Source: Gammaproteobacteria bacterium (GTDB taxonomy: Bacteria; Pseudomonadota; Gammaproteobacteria; Steroidobacterales; Steroidobacteraceae). From it: 64,000 nt of DNA. A program made the translations under genes and the position numbers. The notes under the pieces are model-generated. The model was not told the origin of the DNA and did not search any database. It was given only the letters and a program-made list of their open reading frames with translations. Below are positions 39,521 through 46,726 of the stretch, piece after piece. Positions within the stretch are counted from its first letter, which is position 1. Every line of letters begins with the position of its first letter. The stretch covers positions 1 through 64,000 of the forward strand of contig JAIBJM010000007.1 of assembly GCA_020029535.1 (NCBI GenBank), given 5' to 3'.

Positions 39521-40417
39521 ATGTCTTCGATGCCGAACAACGCCGACCGCAGGCGGCTGTATCTGGCCTTCTTTTCGGTCTATGTGTTCTGGGGCTCGAG
39601 CTTCGTGGCCGCGCGCATCGGCGTGCAGCAGCTGCCACCCTTCCTGTTCGGCGGTGTGCGCTTCATCATCGCCGGCGCCATCATGCTGCTGATCTCGAAG
39701 CTGTATCGCAATCGCGTGCAGCCGCAGCGGCACGAATGGCGGCATCTCATCGTGCTGGCCTGCTGTGGCTTCCTGCTGTCCAACGGCCTCAATGTGTGGG
39801 CACTGCAGTTCGTGTCGTCGAATCAGGCCGCGCTGCTGAATGCCAGCGTGCCCTGCTGGATCGTATTGCTGGGCGCCTTCGGCTCGCGCGCGCATCGGCC
39901 CGGCCCACGCGCCATGCTGGGTGTGCTGCTTGGCGTGATCGGCACCATGCTGGTGATCGGCAAGGGCGCCGGCAGCAGCGGCCCGTTGGGCGCGCAGCTG
40001 GTCATGCTGGCCGGCTGCTTCGCCTGGGCGGTGTCGACCATCTACCTGCGCAACAGTGGCAACGTGCTGCCGGTGCTGACACTGATCGGCTGGCAGATGT
40101 TTCTCGGCGGCGTCTCGCTGCTGCTGGTGGGTCTGGTCATCGGCGAGTTGTCGCGCTGGCAATGGACGGTGCCGGGCACGATTTCATTGGCGTATCTGAT
40201 CGTGTTCGCATCCTGCTGTGCGCACACCGCACACGCCTGGCTGGCCACGCGCACCACACCGGCACGGCTGGGCACCTACGGCTACGTGAACCCGGCCATC
40301 GCCGCGCTGCTGGGCTGGCTGGTGCTGGATGAGAGGCTGGGCGTATTGCAGCTGCTGGGCATGGCCGTGGTGCTGGGTGGCATGCTGCTGATCAATTGGC
40401 CGCGCGTGTCCAGGTGA
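39521..40417 (+). CDS. EamA/DMT-family transporter
   Basis: 298 aa, ten membrane helices in two EamA repeats. The first has YVFWGSSFVAARIGVQQLPPFLFGGVRF and the second AWLATRTTPARLGTYGYVNPAIAALLGW, both characteristic. Members export amino acids or metabolites. Three bases after the OPT gene, so likely the end of the peptide-uptake operon, perhaps relieving amino-acid overload. Confidence 0.9.
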   Translation: MSSMPNNADRRRLYLAFFSVYVFWGSSFVAARIGVQQLPPFLFGGVRFIIAGAIMLLISKLYRNRVQPQRHEWRHLIVLACCGFLLSNGLNVWALQFVSSNQAALLNASVPCWIVLLGAFGSRAHRPGPRAMLGVLLGVIGTMLVIGKGAGSSGPLGAQLVMLAGCFAWAVSTIYLRNSGNVLPVLTLIGWQMFLGGVSLLLVGLVIGELSRWQWTVPGTISLAYLIVFASCCAHTAHAWLATRTTPARLGTYGYVNPAIAALLGWLVLDERLGVLQLLGMAVVLGGMLLINWPRVSR

Positions 40418-40601
40418 TCGCTTACTGCTCCCGCACCGGCGGCGACGCCAGGGAAAACACCACTGCTCGCAGTTCCTTTTCACTGCCCGTTCACTGTTGA
40501 GAACGCTCGCAGCCATTACGGCTCCGTGCTGCCTGTTTCGCTATACACGCGGACACGATGCGTGCGCCATGCCGATCGGACAAGACGGCAATTCGGGCTC
40601 T

Positions 40602-40727
40602 TCACGTAGAAACGTGGTCCCGATCCTCGCGGTGGAACGCGTAGGCATCCGAGGGCAGCGGGGCGAGCGACAGCAGGATGGCCGCGCACACCGATAGAGC
40701 CCGACTCAAGGTCGTTCGCCAAGCCAT
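40602..40727 (-). CDS. short ORF with a signal peptide (too short for the ORF track)
   Basis: 41 aa from ATG 40727, preceded on the minus strand by AAGGA. MAWRTTLSRALSVCAAILLS then PLPSDAYA makes a clean signal peptide, leaving a 13-residue His/Asp/Arg-rich mature end. It follows the 69-aa ORF at 40782-40991 by 54 bases. No relatives recognised; it could be a secreted peptide or chance. Confidence 0.35.
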   Translation of the reverse strand: MAWRTTLSRALSVCAAILLSLAPLPSDAYAFHREDRDHVST

Positions 40728-40781
40728 GATCTGATCCTTCCCTGGTTCCTGATCTGTCTTCCGTGACGTTTTCGCTCAGCG

Positions 40782-40991
40782 CTACTTCTTCTTCACTGCA
40801 GCCGACGGCTCCTGCGGGGGCGCCTCGGCCTGCAGGCGCTGCACGCTCGAGCGGCCACCCGGCTCCGCCGGCTTGGAGATCCACACCACCTGTTTGTGCG
40901 GTTCCTTGTCTGCGCCGACGGTGGTCTCTTCAACGATGAGACGGTCGGCCAGCACCTGCGTGATCACGAGCGTGCCGCTGATGGGGGCCAT
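40782..40991 (-). CDS. hypothetical small protein
   Basis: 69 aa from ATG 40991 (MAPISGTLVITQVLADRLIV); the track start 41087 overlaps the divergent gene. The first 25 residues could form beta strands and the tail is charged and Pro/Glu/Lys-rich. No family recognised. It starts 30 bases from the divergent DUF433 gene. Confidence 0.35.
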   Translation of the reverse strand: MAPISGTLVITQVLADRLIVEETTVGADKEPHKQVVWISKPAEPGGRSSVQRLQAEAPPQEPSAAVKKK

Positions 40992-41021
40992 GTGCGATGA
41001 TCCGATCTGCGGAGGTGCCCC

Positions 41022-41720
41022 ATGGGAAAGGAACACGTTGATCGACTGCGGCGGACGCCCGCATACCCGTTCATCGAGGCTGCGCACTACCTCAACATGC
41101 CGGTGAGCACGCTGCGCGCGTGGTGTATCGGGCAGGATTACAAGGTCAACGGAGCGCCCCGGCGATTCCAGCCGCTCATCGAGCTGGACGGCACCAAGAG
41201 CGAGGGCCTGTCATTCCTGAACCTCGTGGAGGCGCATGTCCTGGCGGCTATCCGCCGTAAGCACGACATCCCGCTGCCCAAGGTTCGGGAGGCTTTGGCG
41301 TTCATGCAGGCGAAGATGAATACGCCGCGGCCGTTGGTGGAGCGTTCCTTCCAGACCGATGGCGTAAATCTCTTTGTCGACGAACTCAGTTCCCTCGTAA
41401 ACGTGACGCGCGAGGGCCAGATCGAAATGAAGGAGCTGCTGCTGGCGCACCTTCATCGGATCGAACGTGATCCTGCCGGCCTTCCCATCCGCCTGTTTCC
41501 GTTCACCCGGACGGGAACGCAGGAGCGGGAGGCGCCTGTGCAGATCGATCCCACCGTTGCCTTCGGGCGCCCCTCCTTGCGCGGCCGAGCGGTTCCCGCG
41601 GCGGTTCTGGCGGACCGCTTCAAGGCTGGCGAGCCGATGACTGAGCTGGCCAGCGATTTTGGCGTCACCGTGGAGGTCATTGAAGACGCCATCCGGTGCG
41701 AGCTTGATCGCGCGGCCTGA
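41022..41720 (+). CDS. DUF433-domain antitoxin (VapB45-like)
   Basis: 232 aa. The N-terminus has a MerR-like helix-turn-helix (FIEAAHYLNMPVSTLRAW) and a central helical part; the C-terminal ~60 residues are a DUF433 domain (VQIDPTVAFGRPSLRGRAVPAAVLADRF). Proteins of this layout pair with DUF5615/VapC45-type PIN-like toxins. The gene overlaps the toxin-like gene that follows by 17 bases. It should repress its own operon and hold the toxin, though the toxin is broken. Confidence 0.8.
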   Translation: MGKEHVDRLRRTPAYPFIEAAHYLNMPVSTLRAWCIGQDYKVNGAPRRFQPLIELDGTKSEGLSFLNLVEAHVLAAIRRKHDIPLPKVREALAFMQAKMNTPRPLVERSFQTDGVNLFVDELSSLVNVTREGQIEMKELLLAHLHRIERDPAGLPIRLFPFTRTGTQEREAPVQIDPTVAFGRPSLRGRAVPAAVLADRFKAGEPMTELASDFGVTVEVIEDAIRCELDRAA

Positions 41721-42124
41721 GCCGACCTTCTACGTCGACGAGTCCATCTTCTCGAATGCCCTCGTTGCGGAGCTGACGGCGGCCGGCATCGCCTTCGACC
41801 GGGTCGGATTAACCGTCCCGTTGGGCGCCCCAGACGAGGTCTGGCTTTCCCATTGTGGAAAGCACTCCTACCTTGCCCTCACCCGGGATCAGCGGATCAG
41901 GTACCGCGCTCTGGAGAAGCAGGCCCTGATCGACCACGGCGTCGCGTGCTTCACATTCACTCAAGGGCAGGCAACGGCGACCCAAGTGCGCAACGCGCAT
42001 CGTCGAACTGGCGCCGAAGATGGTGGCGATCGCCGCCAGCCAATCGCGGCCGCTTCTCTACACATTTGGCCTGACCGGGGGGCTTGCGAAGGTGACGTTG
42101 CGAAGCGGCCGAGAATCGAAGTAG
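41704..42124 (+). pseudogene. PIN-like toxin (VapC45/DUF5615 type), frameshifted
   Basis: From TTG 41704 the frame reads ARPEPTFYVDESIFSNALVA with acidic Asp/Glu of a PIN-like site, LALTRDQRIRYR and FTFTQGQATATQVRNA. At about 41996, in a GCGC run, the coding frame shifts; the expected tail RIVELAPKMVAIAASQSRP and GGLAKVTLRSG continues in another frame to TAG 42122-42124. Two bases appear to be lost. It is either inactivated or a sequencing error. Confidence 0.75.
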
Positions 42125-42345
42125 GCGGCGCCCAGCCAACGGCGGGGCAGCCGCTTCTCGATCTCGCGTCGCTGCTGCCCAGTGCTGAGGGCTGCCCCAA
42201 GAACGCAAAGGGCGGAACGGCGACTAAGGTTTCTGTTGGGTCGTCACCATGGGAGGCGCGGCCCAGAAGGACCCAGATTGAATAGTTTGATGAGCCAATT
42301 CGAATCGGGACGAGCAAAGGGTAGCCAGCCGCTCGCCGGACCATG

Positions 42346-42377
42346 CAAAACGGCGCACTCGATTTGAGTGCGCCGTT
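42346..42377 (-). terminator. intrinsic terminator 3' of the lipoprotein gene
   Basis: AACGGCGCACTC and GAGTGCGCCGTT form a perfect 12-bp stem with a five-base loop; on the minus strand TTTTG follows. The rest of 42125-42416 holds no supported gene. Confidence 0.7.
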
Positions 42378-42416
42378 CCGCTGACCCGGAGCGGAACGCC
42401 CCAGGTCATTCGGGCG

Positions 42417-43439
42417 TCAATTGGTCGTGATGCGCGTCAGCGTGACCGCACTCTCGCCGGGCGGCGTGACAGTCAGCGTGTCACCGCTGACGGAGAAGCC
42501 GAAGGTGTCGCCGTCCATGCCGGCATCGCCATTGGCATCGAGTGCAAACAGCGTGCTGCTCACCGCAGCACCGGCGCTCAGATTGGAAGTGATGCTGCCG
42601 GAAGCCACGGTGTACTGGCCATCTTCAAAGCCGTTCCAGGCGCCCGCGCCGCTGCTGGCGCTGGAACTCAGAAGCTCATCGGTCGTCGTGAGCATGTAAG
42701 TACCGTCGCTGAGGAAGACGACGAAGTCCTGCGAATCAGGCATGGCCCAGCTGCCGGTCAGGCTGCCGCTGGTGCCGGTCACCGCCGTAGCTACATCGGC
42801 CGTCGTTTCCCCATCGGCCAGCAGACTCAGCGAAGTGGCGCTGGTCTGGGTCAGCGTGCCGGTGAATCCGCTCAGACCGGCATCGTTGGTGTCGGTGTCC
42901 ACCATCCGCAGCACGGTGCTGAATGCATTGGTGGTCGAGTTCCAGCTGTAGATGCCGTATTCCACCGTGTTGTCGAGGTCGCCTGCCGCGCCATTGTGCG
43001 AGGCGATTACATAGCTGCCGTCGGCATAGAACGTGACGACCGTTCGCCCAAGCATGTATGTGCCGGTCAGCGTTGAAGCGGTCTTCGCGGCACATTTCAC
43101 CTGTGCCTGGGTGTTGTTGCCGCCAGCAATCGAACCCCAGGTGTTGCCCAGAATGCAGGTCAATCCTGTCGGCTGCGCGCTCAGACTGACGTGGAATTCG
43201 GTGCCAGTGGCCAGTCGCTCGTTGAAATTGAAATTGGCGCTGCCGGAAGACACGGTGATCTCGTCCAGCTGCGCGCCGGTGTCGGCGTTGCTCAGCTTCA
43301 GCTTCAGGCCACTGGCGGTCAGGCCGGTGATGTCGCCGCTCACCTGGTAGTCGGTGACGAAGGAAGTGTCGCCGCCGCCGCAGGCGCTGAGCGACAGACC
43401 GACGACACCGGCCAACAGGCATTGACTGAGTTGCATCAT
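42417..43439 (-). CDS. hypothetical lipoprotein with repeated beta-rich modules
   Basis: 340 aa from ATG 43439 (MMQLSQCLLAGVVGLSLSACGGG) with GGGAGGAAGC upstream; lipobox LSAC. Two sections share the pattern LTGTYMLGRTVVTFYADGSYVI and LTGSWAMPDSQDFVVFLSDGTYML, i.e. repeated lipocalin-like strands that recur in adhesin-associated surface lipoproteins. Low Lys/Arg, rich in Ser/Thr/Gly. It should be anchored in the outer membrane. Function unknown. Confidence 0.75.
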   Translation of the reverse strand: MMQLSQCLLAGVVGLSLSACGGGDTSFVTDYQVSGDITGLTASGLKLKLSNADTGAQLDEITVSSGSANFNFNERLATGTEFHVSLSAQPTGLTCILGNTWGSIAGGNNTQAQVKCAAKTASTLTGTYMLGRTVVTFYADGSYVIASHNGAAGDLDNTVEYGIYSWNSTTNAFSTVLRMVDTDTNDAGLSGFTGTLTQTSATSLSLLADGETTADVATAVTGTSGSLTGSWAMPDSQDFVVFLSDGTYMLTTTDELLSSSASSGAGAWNGFEDGQYTVASGSITSNLSAGAAVSSTLFALDANGDAGMDGDTFGFSVSGDTLTVTPPGESAVTLTRITTN

Positions 43440-43981
43440 GTAAGCTTCCTCCCAGATGAATTTTCCAAGTGTATAGGCTTGACACCTGTAGCGGACGGGT
43501 GCTACCAGGACGAAAACCATGCGGCATGGTCAGGGAGAGTCTGCTTAATCCGCCTCACCCAAACGAGCGAGGTCTAACTGAACTGTGAAGCGCGCACGTC
43601 AACAGTGAAAGATCATGCTGCGGGATTTCATGTAACAGGATTTGACGGCCAATGATCCGGCATCGAGAACAACAACTATCGAATCTGATCGCTTCCATCT
43701 ACGACTCCGCCACTGATCGCAGCGCATGGGCCAGGACGCTGTAGAACAGTTGTAGCTGAATCGAGAACTGGCACGCCACTACGACGTGTGTCGGAGTTGA
43801 TGCCTCAGCGCAGCTGGCCGCGCCGCACCGCGAACGTCAACGCCGCTGATCCCGGCGTTCGCCCAGTTGCGGAACCGAGGGCAGCAATCACGATTTGCGG
43901 CGCGCCGTGCAATGTGAGGGCATGGCCGCAGGCCATGCGCCGCCATGAGTGAGCGATGCTCGCGGCTCCGCGACTGGGCGA
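43440..43981. other. non-coding stretch
   Basis: No ORF here has family support. One hairpin GCATGGCC-GCA-GGCCATGC lies at 43920-43938, between the 3' end of the holin-like gene and the lipoprotein leader, and may end the holin-operon transcript. The region next to the lipoprotein gene should hold its promoter. Confidence 0.4.
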
Positions 43982-44362
43982 TCAGCGTGGCGGCCGGTGG
44001 ATGACAATGTCGATCTTGCCGCGCGGCCCGATCAGCCAGGCGCCGATCCAGCCGGCCAGGCCGACCACGATGGCGCCCAGCAGCGCCGCGCCGAAGCTGT
44101 CGATGTGAAAGCCGGGCAGCATGGCGGCCACCAGCGCCAGCATGCCGGCATTGATGACGAACAGGAACAGTCCCAGCGTCAGCAGCGCCAACGGCAGGGT
44201 CAGGATCAACGCCAACGGCCGCACCACCGCATTGACCACACCCAGCAACACACCGGCCAGCAGCAGCGTGGCCGGGTCGTCGATGCGGATGCCATCCACC
44301 CAGAACGTGGCCAGCCACAGGCCCAGCGCGGCAATCATGGCGCGCACCAGAAATCCGGTCAT
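43982..44362 (-). CDS. phage-holin-family (PF04020-type) membrane protein
   Basis: 126 aa with four hydrophobic helices; WVDGIRIDDPATLLLAGVLLGVVNAVVRP and LTLGLFLFVINAGMLALVA are typical of the chromosomal superfamily IV holin-like proteins. These are widespread bacterial membrane proteins and not a phage sign here. It overlaps the SRPBCC gene by four bases. Confidence 0.85.
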   Translation of the reverse strand: MTGFLVRAMIAALGLWLATFWVDGIRIDDPATLLLAGVLLGVVNAVVRPLALILTLPLALLTLGLFLFVINAGMLALVAAMLPGFHIDSFGAALLGAIVVGLAGWIGAWLIGPRGKIDIVIHRPPR

Positions 44363-44796
44363 GGCCGCACGCGCCTTTCAGTGGCGATCTTCAGGCGCTG
44401 CAGTGCGCGGGCCCAGCCGTCGCGCAGCCGCAGATAGAACGGCTCCCACTGGGGCCCATCGGGAATGCCCGAGCCCAGCAGCCGCAGCACCGAGCCACCC
44501 TCGGCGGTATCCAGAATGAAGTCGTCGACGATGACGCTGTCGGTGGCCGGCATGCCGCGTTCCGGCATGTACAGCAGACGCAGCCGGCGCGGTGGCAGGA
44601 ACACGTCCATGTGCGCTTCGCGCTCCAGATCGCGCTCGGCGCGGATACTGAAGCTGCCGCCGGGGCGTGCATCGATGCGCGCTGCAGGGGCATACCACTC
44701 GGCCACCCGTTCAGGCTCGATCAGTCCACGCCACAATATTTCCTGCGGCGCAAGCACATCGATGCGATGCGCATAGCCGCGCGGGCGCTCAGGCAC
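44359..44796 (-). CDS. SRPBCC/AHSA1-family protein
   Basis: 145 aa from GTG 44796, eight bases inside the dedA end; the ORF to 44835 is not supported. Helix-grip fold with VLAPQEILWRGLIEPERVAEWY at the start, ARPGGSFSIRAE in the middle and a long C-terminal helix, as in AHSA1 proteins. A hydrophobic ligand pocket is expected; the ligand is unknown. Confidence 0.75.
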   Translation of the reverse strand: MPERPRGYAHRIDVLAPQEILWRGLIEPERVAEWYAPAARIDARPGGSFSIRAERDLEREAHMDVFLPPRRLRLLYMPERGMPATDSVIVDDFILDTAEGGSVLRLLGSGIPDGPQWEPFYLRLRDGWARALQRLKIATERRVRP

Positions 44797-45442
44797 GCGA
44801 TTGCCTCCCGCGATCACGCCACAACACCAACGCAATCGGCGCCAGCGAGACCAGGATGATCAGAATGGTCACCAGTCCGAAGTTGTTCTTCACCGGCAGC
44901 AGATTGCCGAACAGGAAACCGGTCACCATGAACAGCGCGACCCAGCCCGCGCCGCCGCCGATGTTGTAGAGCTGGAAGCGGCCCCAGTGCATGCGGCTCA
45001 CACCGGCCACGAAGGGCGCAAAGGTGCGGATGATGGGCACGAAGCGCGACAGCACGATGGCCATGCCGCCGTGACGAGTGAAGAAATCCTCGGTGCGCTG
45101 CAGATACTCCCGGCGCAGGAACCGCCCGTTACCGGCGAAGGCGCGCTGGCCGATCGCCCGGCCGATGAAATAGTTGGCGGTGTTGCCGGCAATTGCGGCA
45201 AAAATCAGCAAGGCCGTCATCCATCCCAGATGCAGCGTGCCGCTGGTATCCACTGCGGTCAGCGCGCCCAGCGCGAACAGCAGCGAATCGCCGGGAAGAA
45301 AGGGTGTCACCACCAGACCCGTTTCGGCAAAGATCACTGCAAACAGGATGGCGTAGATCCAGATGTCATAGCGCATGATCAGCTCGATCAGATGCCGGTC
45401 CAGATGCAGGATGAGATCGAGGAACTGCTGCAGCAAAGCCAT
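44789..45442 (-). CDS. DedA-family membrane protein
   Basis: 217 aa. Conserved DedA motifs: FAETGLVVTPFLPGDSLLFALGAL with the membrane-embedded acidic residue and FVPIIRTFAPFVAGVSRM with the key Arg. DedA proteins are proton-driven carriers, some recycling undecaprenyl phosphate or phospholipid. Located between ctp and two small envelope genes on the same strand. Confidence 0.93.
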   Translation of the reverse strand: MALLQQFLDLILHLDRHLIELIMRYDIWIYAILFAVIFAETGLVVTPFLPGDSLLFALGALTAVDTSGTLHLGWMTALLIFAAIAGNTANYFIGRAIGQRAFAGNGRFLRREYLQRTEDFFTRHGGMAIVLSRFVPIIRTFAPFVAGVSRMHWGRFQLYNIGGGAGWVALFMVTGFLFGNLLPVKNNFGLVTILIILVSLAPIALVLWRDRGRQSRA

Positions 45443-45451
45443 GTCGGCAGC

Positions 45452-46717
45452 TCAGGAACGACGCGGACGGCGTGGCGCAGCCGCCAGGTGCGGCCCACCG
45501 CGCAATCCCTGCAGCGCAACGCCAATGACGCTGTCGCGGCGGGCCAGCGTAGGTGCATCGTCCGCGGTGTCCAGATCCGGCAGCGGCGCCTCGTCAACAT
45601 TGATCACGACATCGGGCGTGATGCCGCGCTGGTTCAACGACTGGCCCTTCGGCGTGTAGTAATTGGCCGTGGTCAGCTTCAGCGCCTGTCCGCCAGAGAG
45701 CGGCATCACCGACTGCACCGACCCTTTGCCATAGGTGCGGCGCCCATACAACGTGGCGCGATTGTTGTCGCGCAGGGCAGCGGCGAGGATTTCCGCGGCC
45801 GAGGCCGATCCGCCATTGACCAGCACGGCGATGCGCGCGCCGGACAGAAGATCCCCCGGCTCGGCCTGCTCGATGAAGGCGGCGTCTTCGCTGCGGCCAC
45901 GACCGCTGACGATCACGCCCTGTTCGAGGAAGTTGTCGGCCACCGCCACCGCGGCATCCAGCACGCCACCGGGATTGTTGCGCAGGTCGATGACCAGACC
46001 CTGCAGCGTGTTGCCATGGGCCCGACCCTGCAACCGCACCAGCTCGCGGGCAAACTCATCGGCAGTGGATTCGGTGAAGCTGCTGATGCGCAGATAACCA
46101 TAGTCCGGAGCCAGCAGCTGCGCCGCGACGCTGGGCAGTTCCACTTCGGAGCGCACAATGTCGAAATCCAGCGGCTGTCCTTCGCGCAACACCGACAGCC
46201 GCACGCGGGTGCCCGGCTCGCCGCGCACGCTGTTGACCGCGGCATCGAGCTGATCGGCGCCGAAGCGGCGGCCATCGATGGTGACGATCAGATCGCCCGC
46301 GCGCACGCCGGCACGGGCGGCCGGCGAGCCGGTCATGGACCCGGTGACGCGCACACCGTCGGCAACCGCTTCCACCTCGATGCCGATACCCGCGTACGAT
46401 CCGCTGGTCATCAGCTTCAGCGCGGCGTATTCGTCGCTTTCCAGGAAGCCGGAGTAGTCGTCCAGACCCTCCACCATGCCGTGCATGGCCTGGCGCATCA
46501 GCTGATGATCGTCGACCGGATCGACATAGTATTCGCGCACGCGCTGCAGGATTTCCGCCAGCAGCCGCGCATCTTCCCAGGGTACGACGGGGGTCTCCGC
46601 AACGGCAGCCACCGATGAGGCTGACCGCTCAGCCATTACACGGCCAGCCACCGACAGCATGATGCCGAGCATCACTCCGGCCAGCAGGGCGATGACCCAA
46701 CGGGTGCGGGAAATCAT
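45452..46717 (-). CDS. ctpA: carboxy-terminal processing protease (S41)
   Basis: 421 aa. N-terminal signal/anchor (RTRWVIALLAGVMLGIMLS), a PDZ domain (about residues 105-190, YAGIGIEVEA to DGRRFGADQL) and the protease with Ser in NGGSASAAEIL and Lys in RTYGKGSVQS. Periplasmic Ctp enzymes trim proteins including wall hydrolases. It follows envC in many genomes; here a signalling gene sits between them. Confidence 0.94.
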   Translation of the reverse strand: MISRTRWVIALLAGVMLGIMLSVAGRVMAERSASSVAAVAETPVVPWEDARLLAEILQRVREYYVDPVDDHQLMRQAMHGMVEGLDDYSGFLESDEYAALKLMTSGSYAGIGIEVEAVADGVRVTGSMTGSPAARAGVRAGDLIVTIDGRRFGADQLDAAVNSVRGEPGTRVRLSVLREGQPLDFDIVRSEVELPSVAAQLLAPDYGYLRISSFTESTADEFARELVRLQGRAHGNTLQGLVIDLRNNPGGVLDAAVAVADNFLEQGVIVSGRGRSEDAAFIEQAEPGDLLSGARIAVLVNGGSASAAEILAAALRDNNRATLYGRRTYGKGSVQSVMPLSGGQALKLTTANYYTPKGQSLNQRGITPDVVINVDEAPLPDLDTADDAPTLARRDSVIGVALQGLRGGPHLAAAPRRPRRS

Positions 46718-46726
46718 GCCTCGATA

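Noticed and set aside
43560-43760. GTCTAAC near 43570 as a possible integron core.
   Set aside because: No matching GTTRRRY core or folded attC structure follows within the expected distance.
43982-44362. Phage-holin-family protein as a sign of prophage.
   Set aside because: This family is a common chromosomal membrane protein and no phage structural or lysis genes lie nearby.
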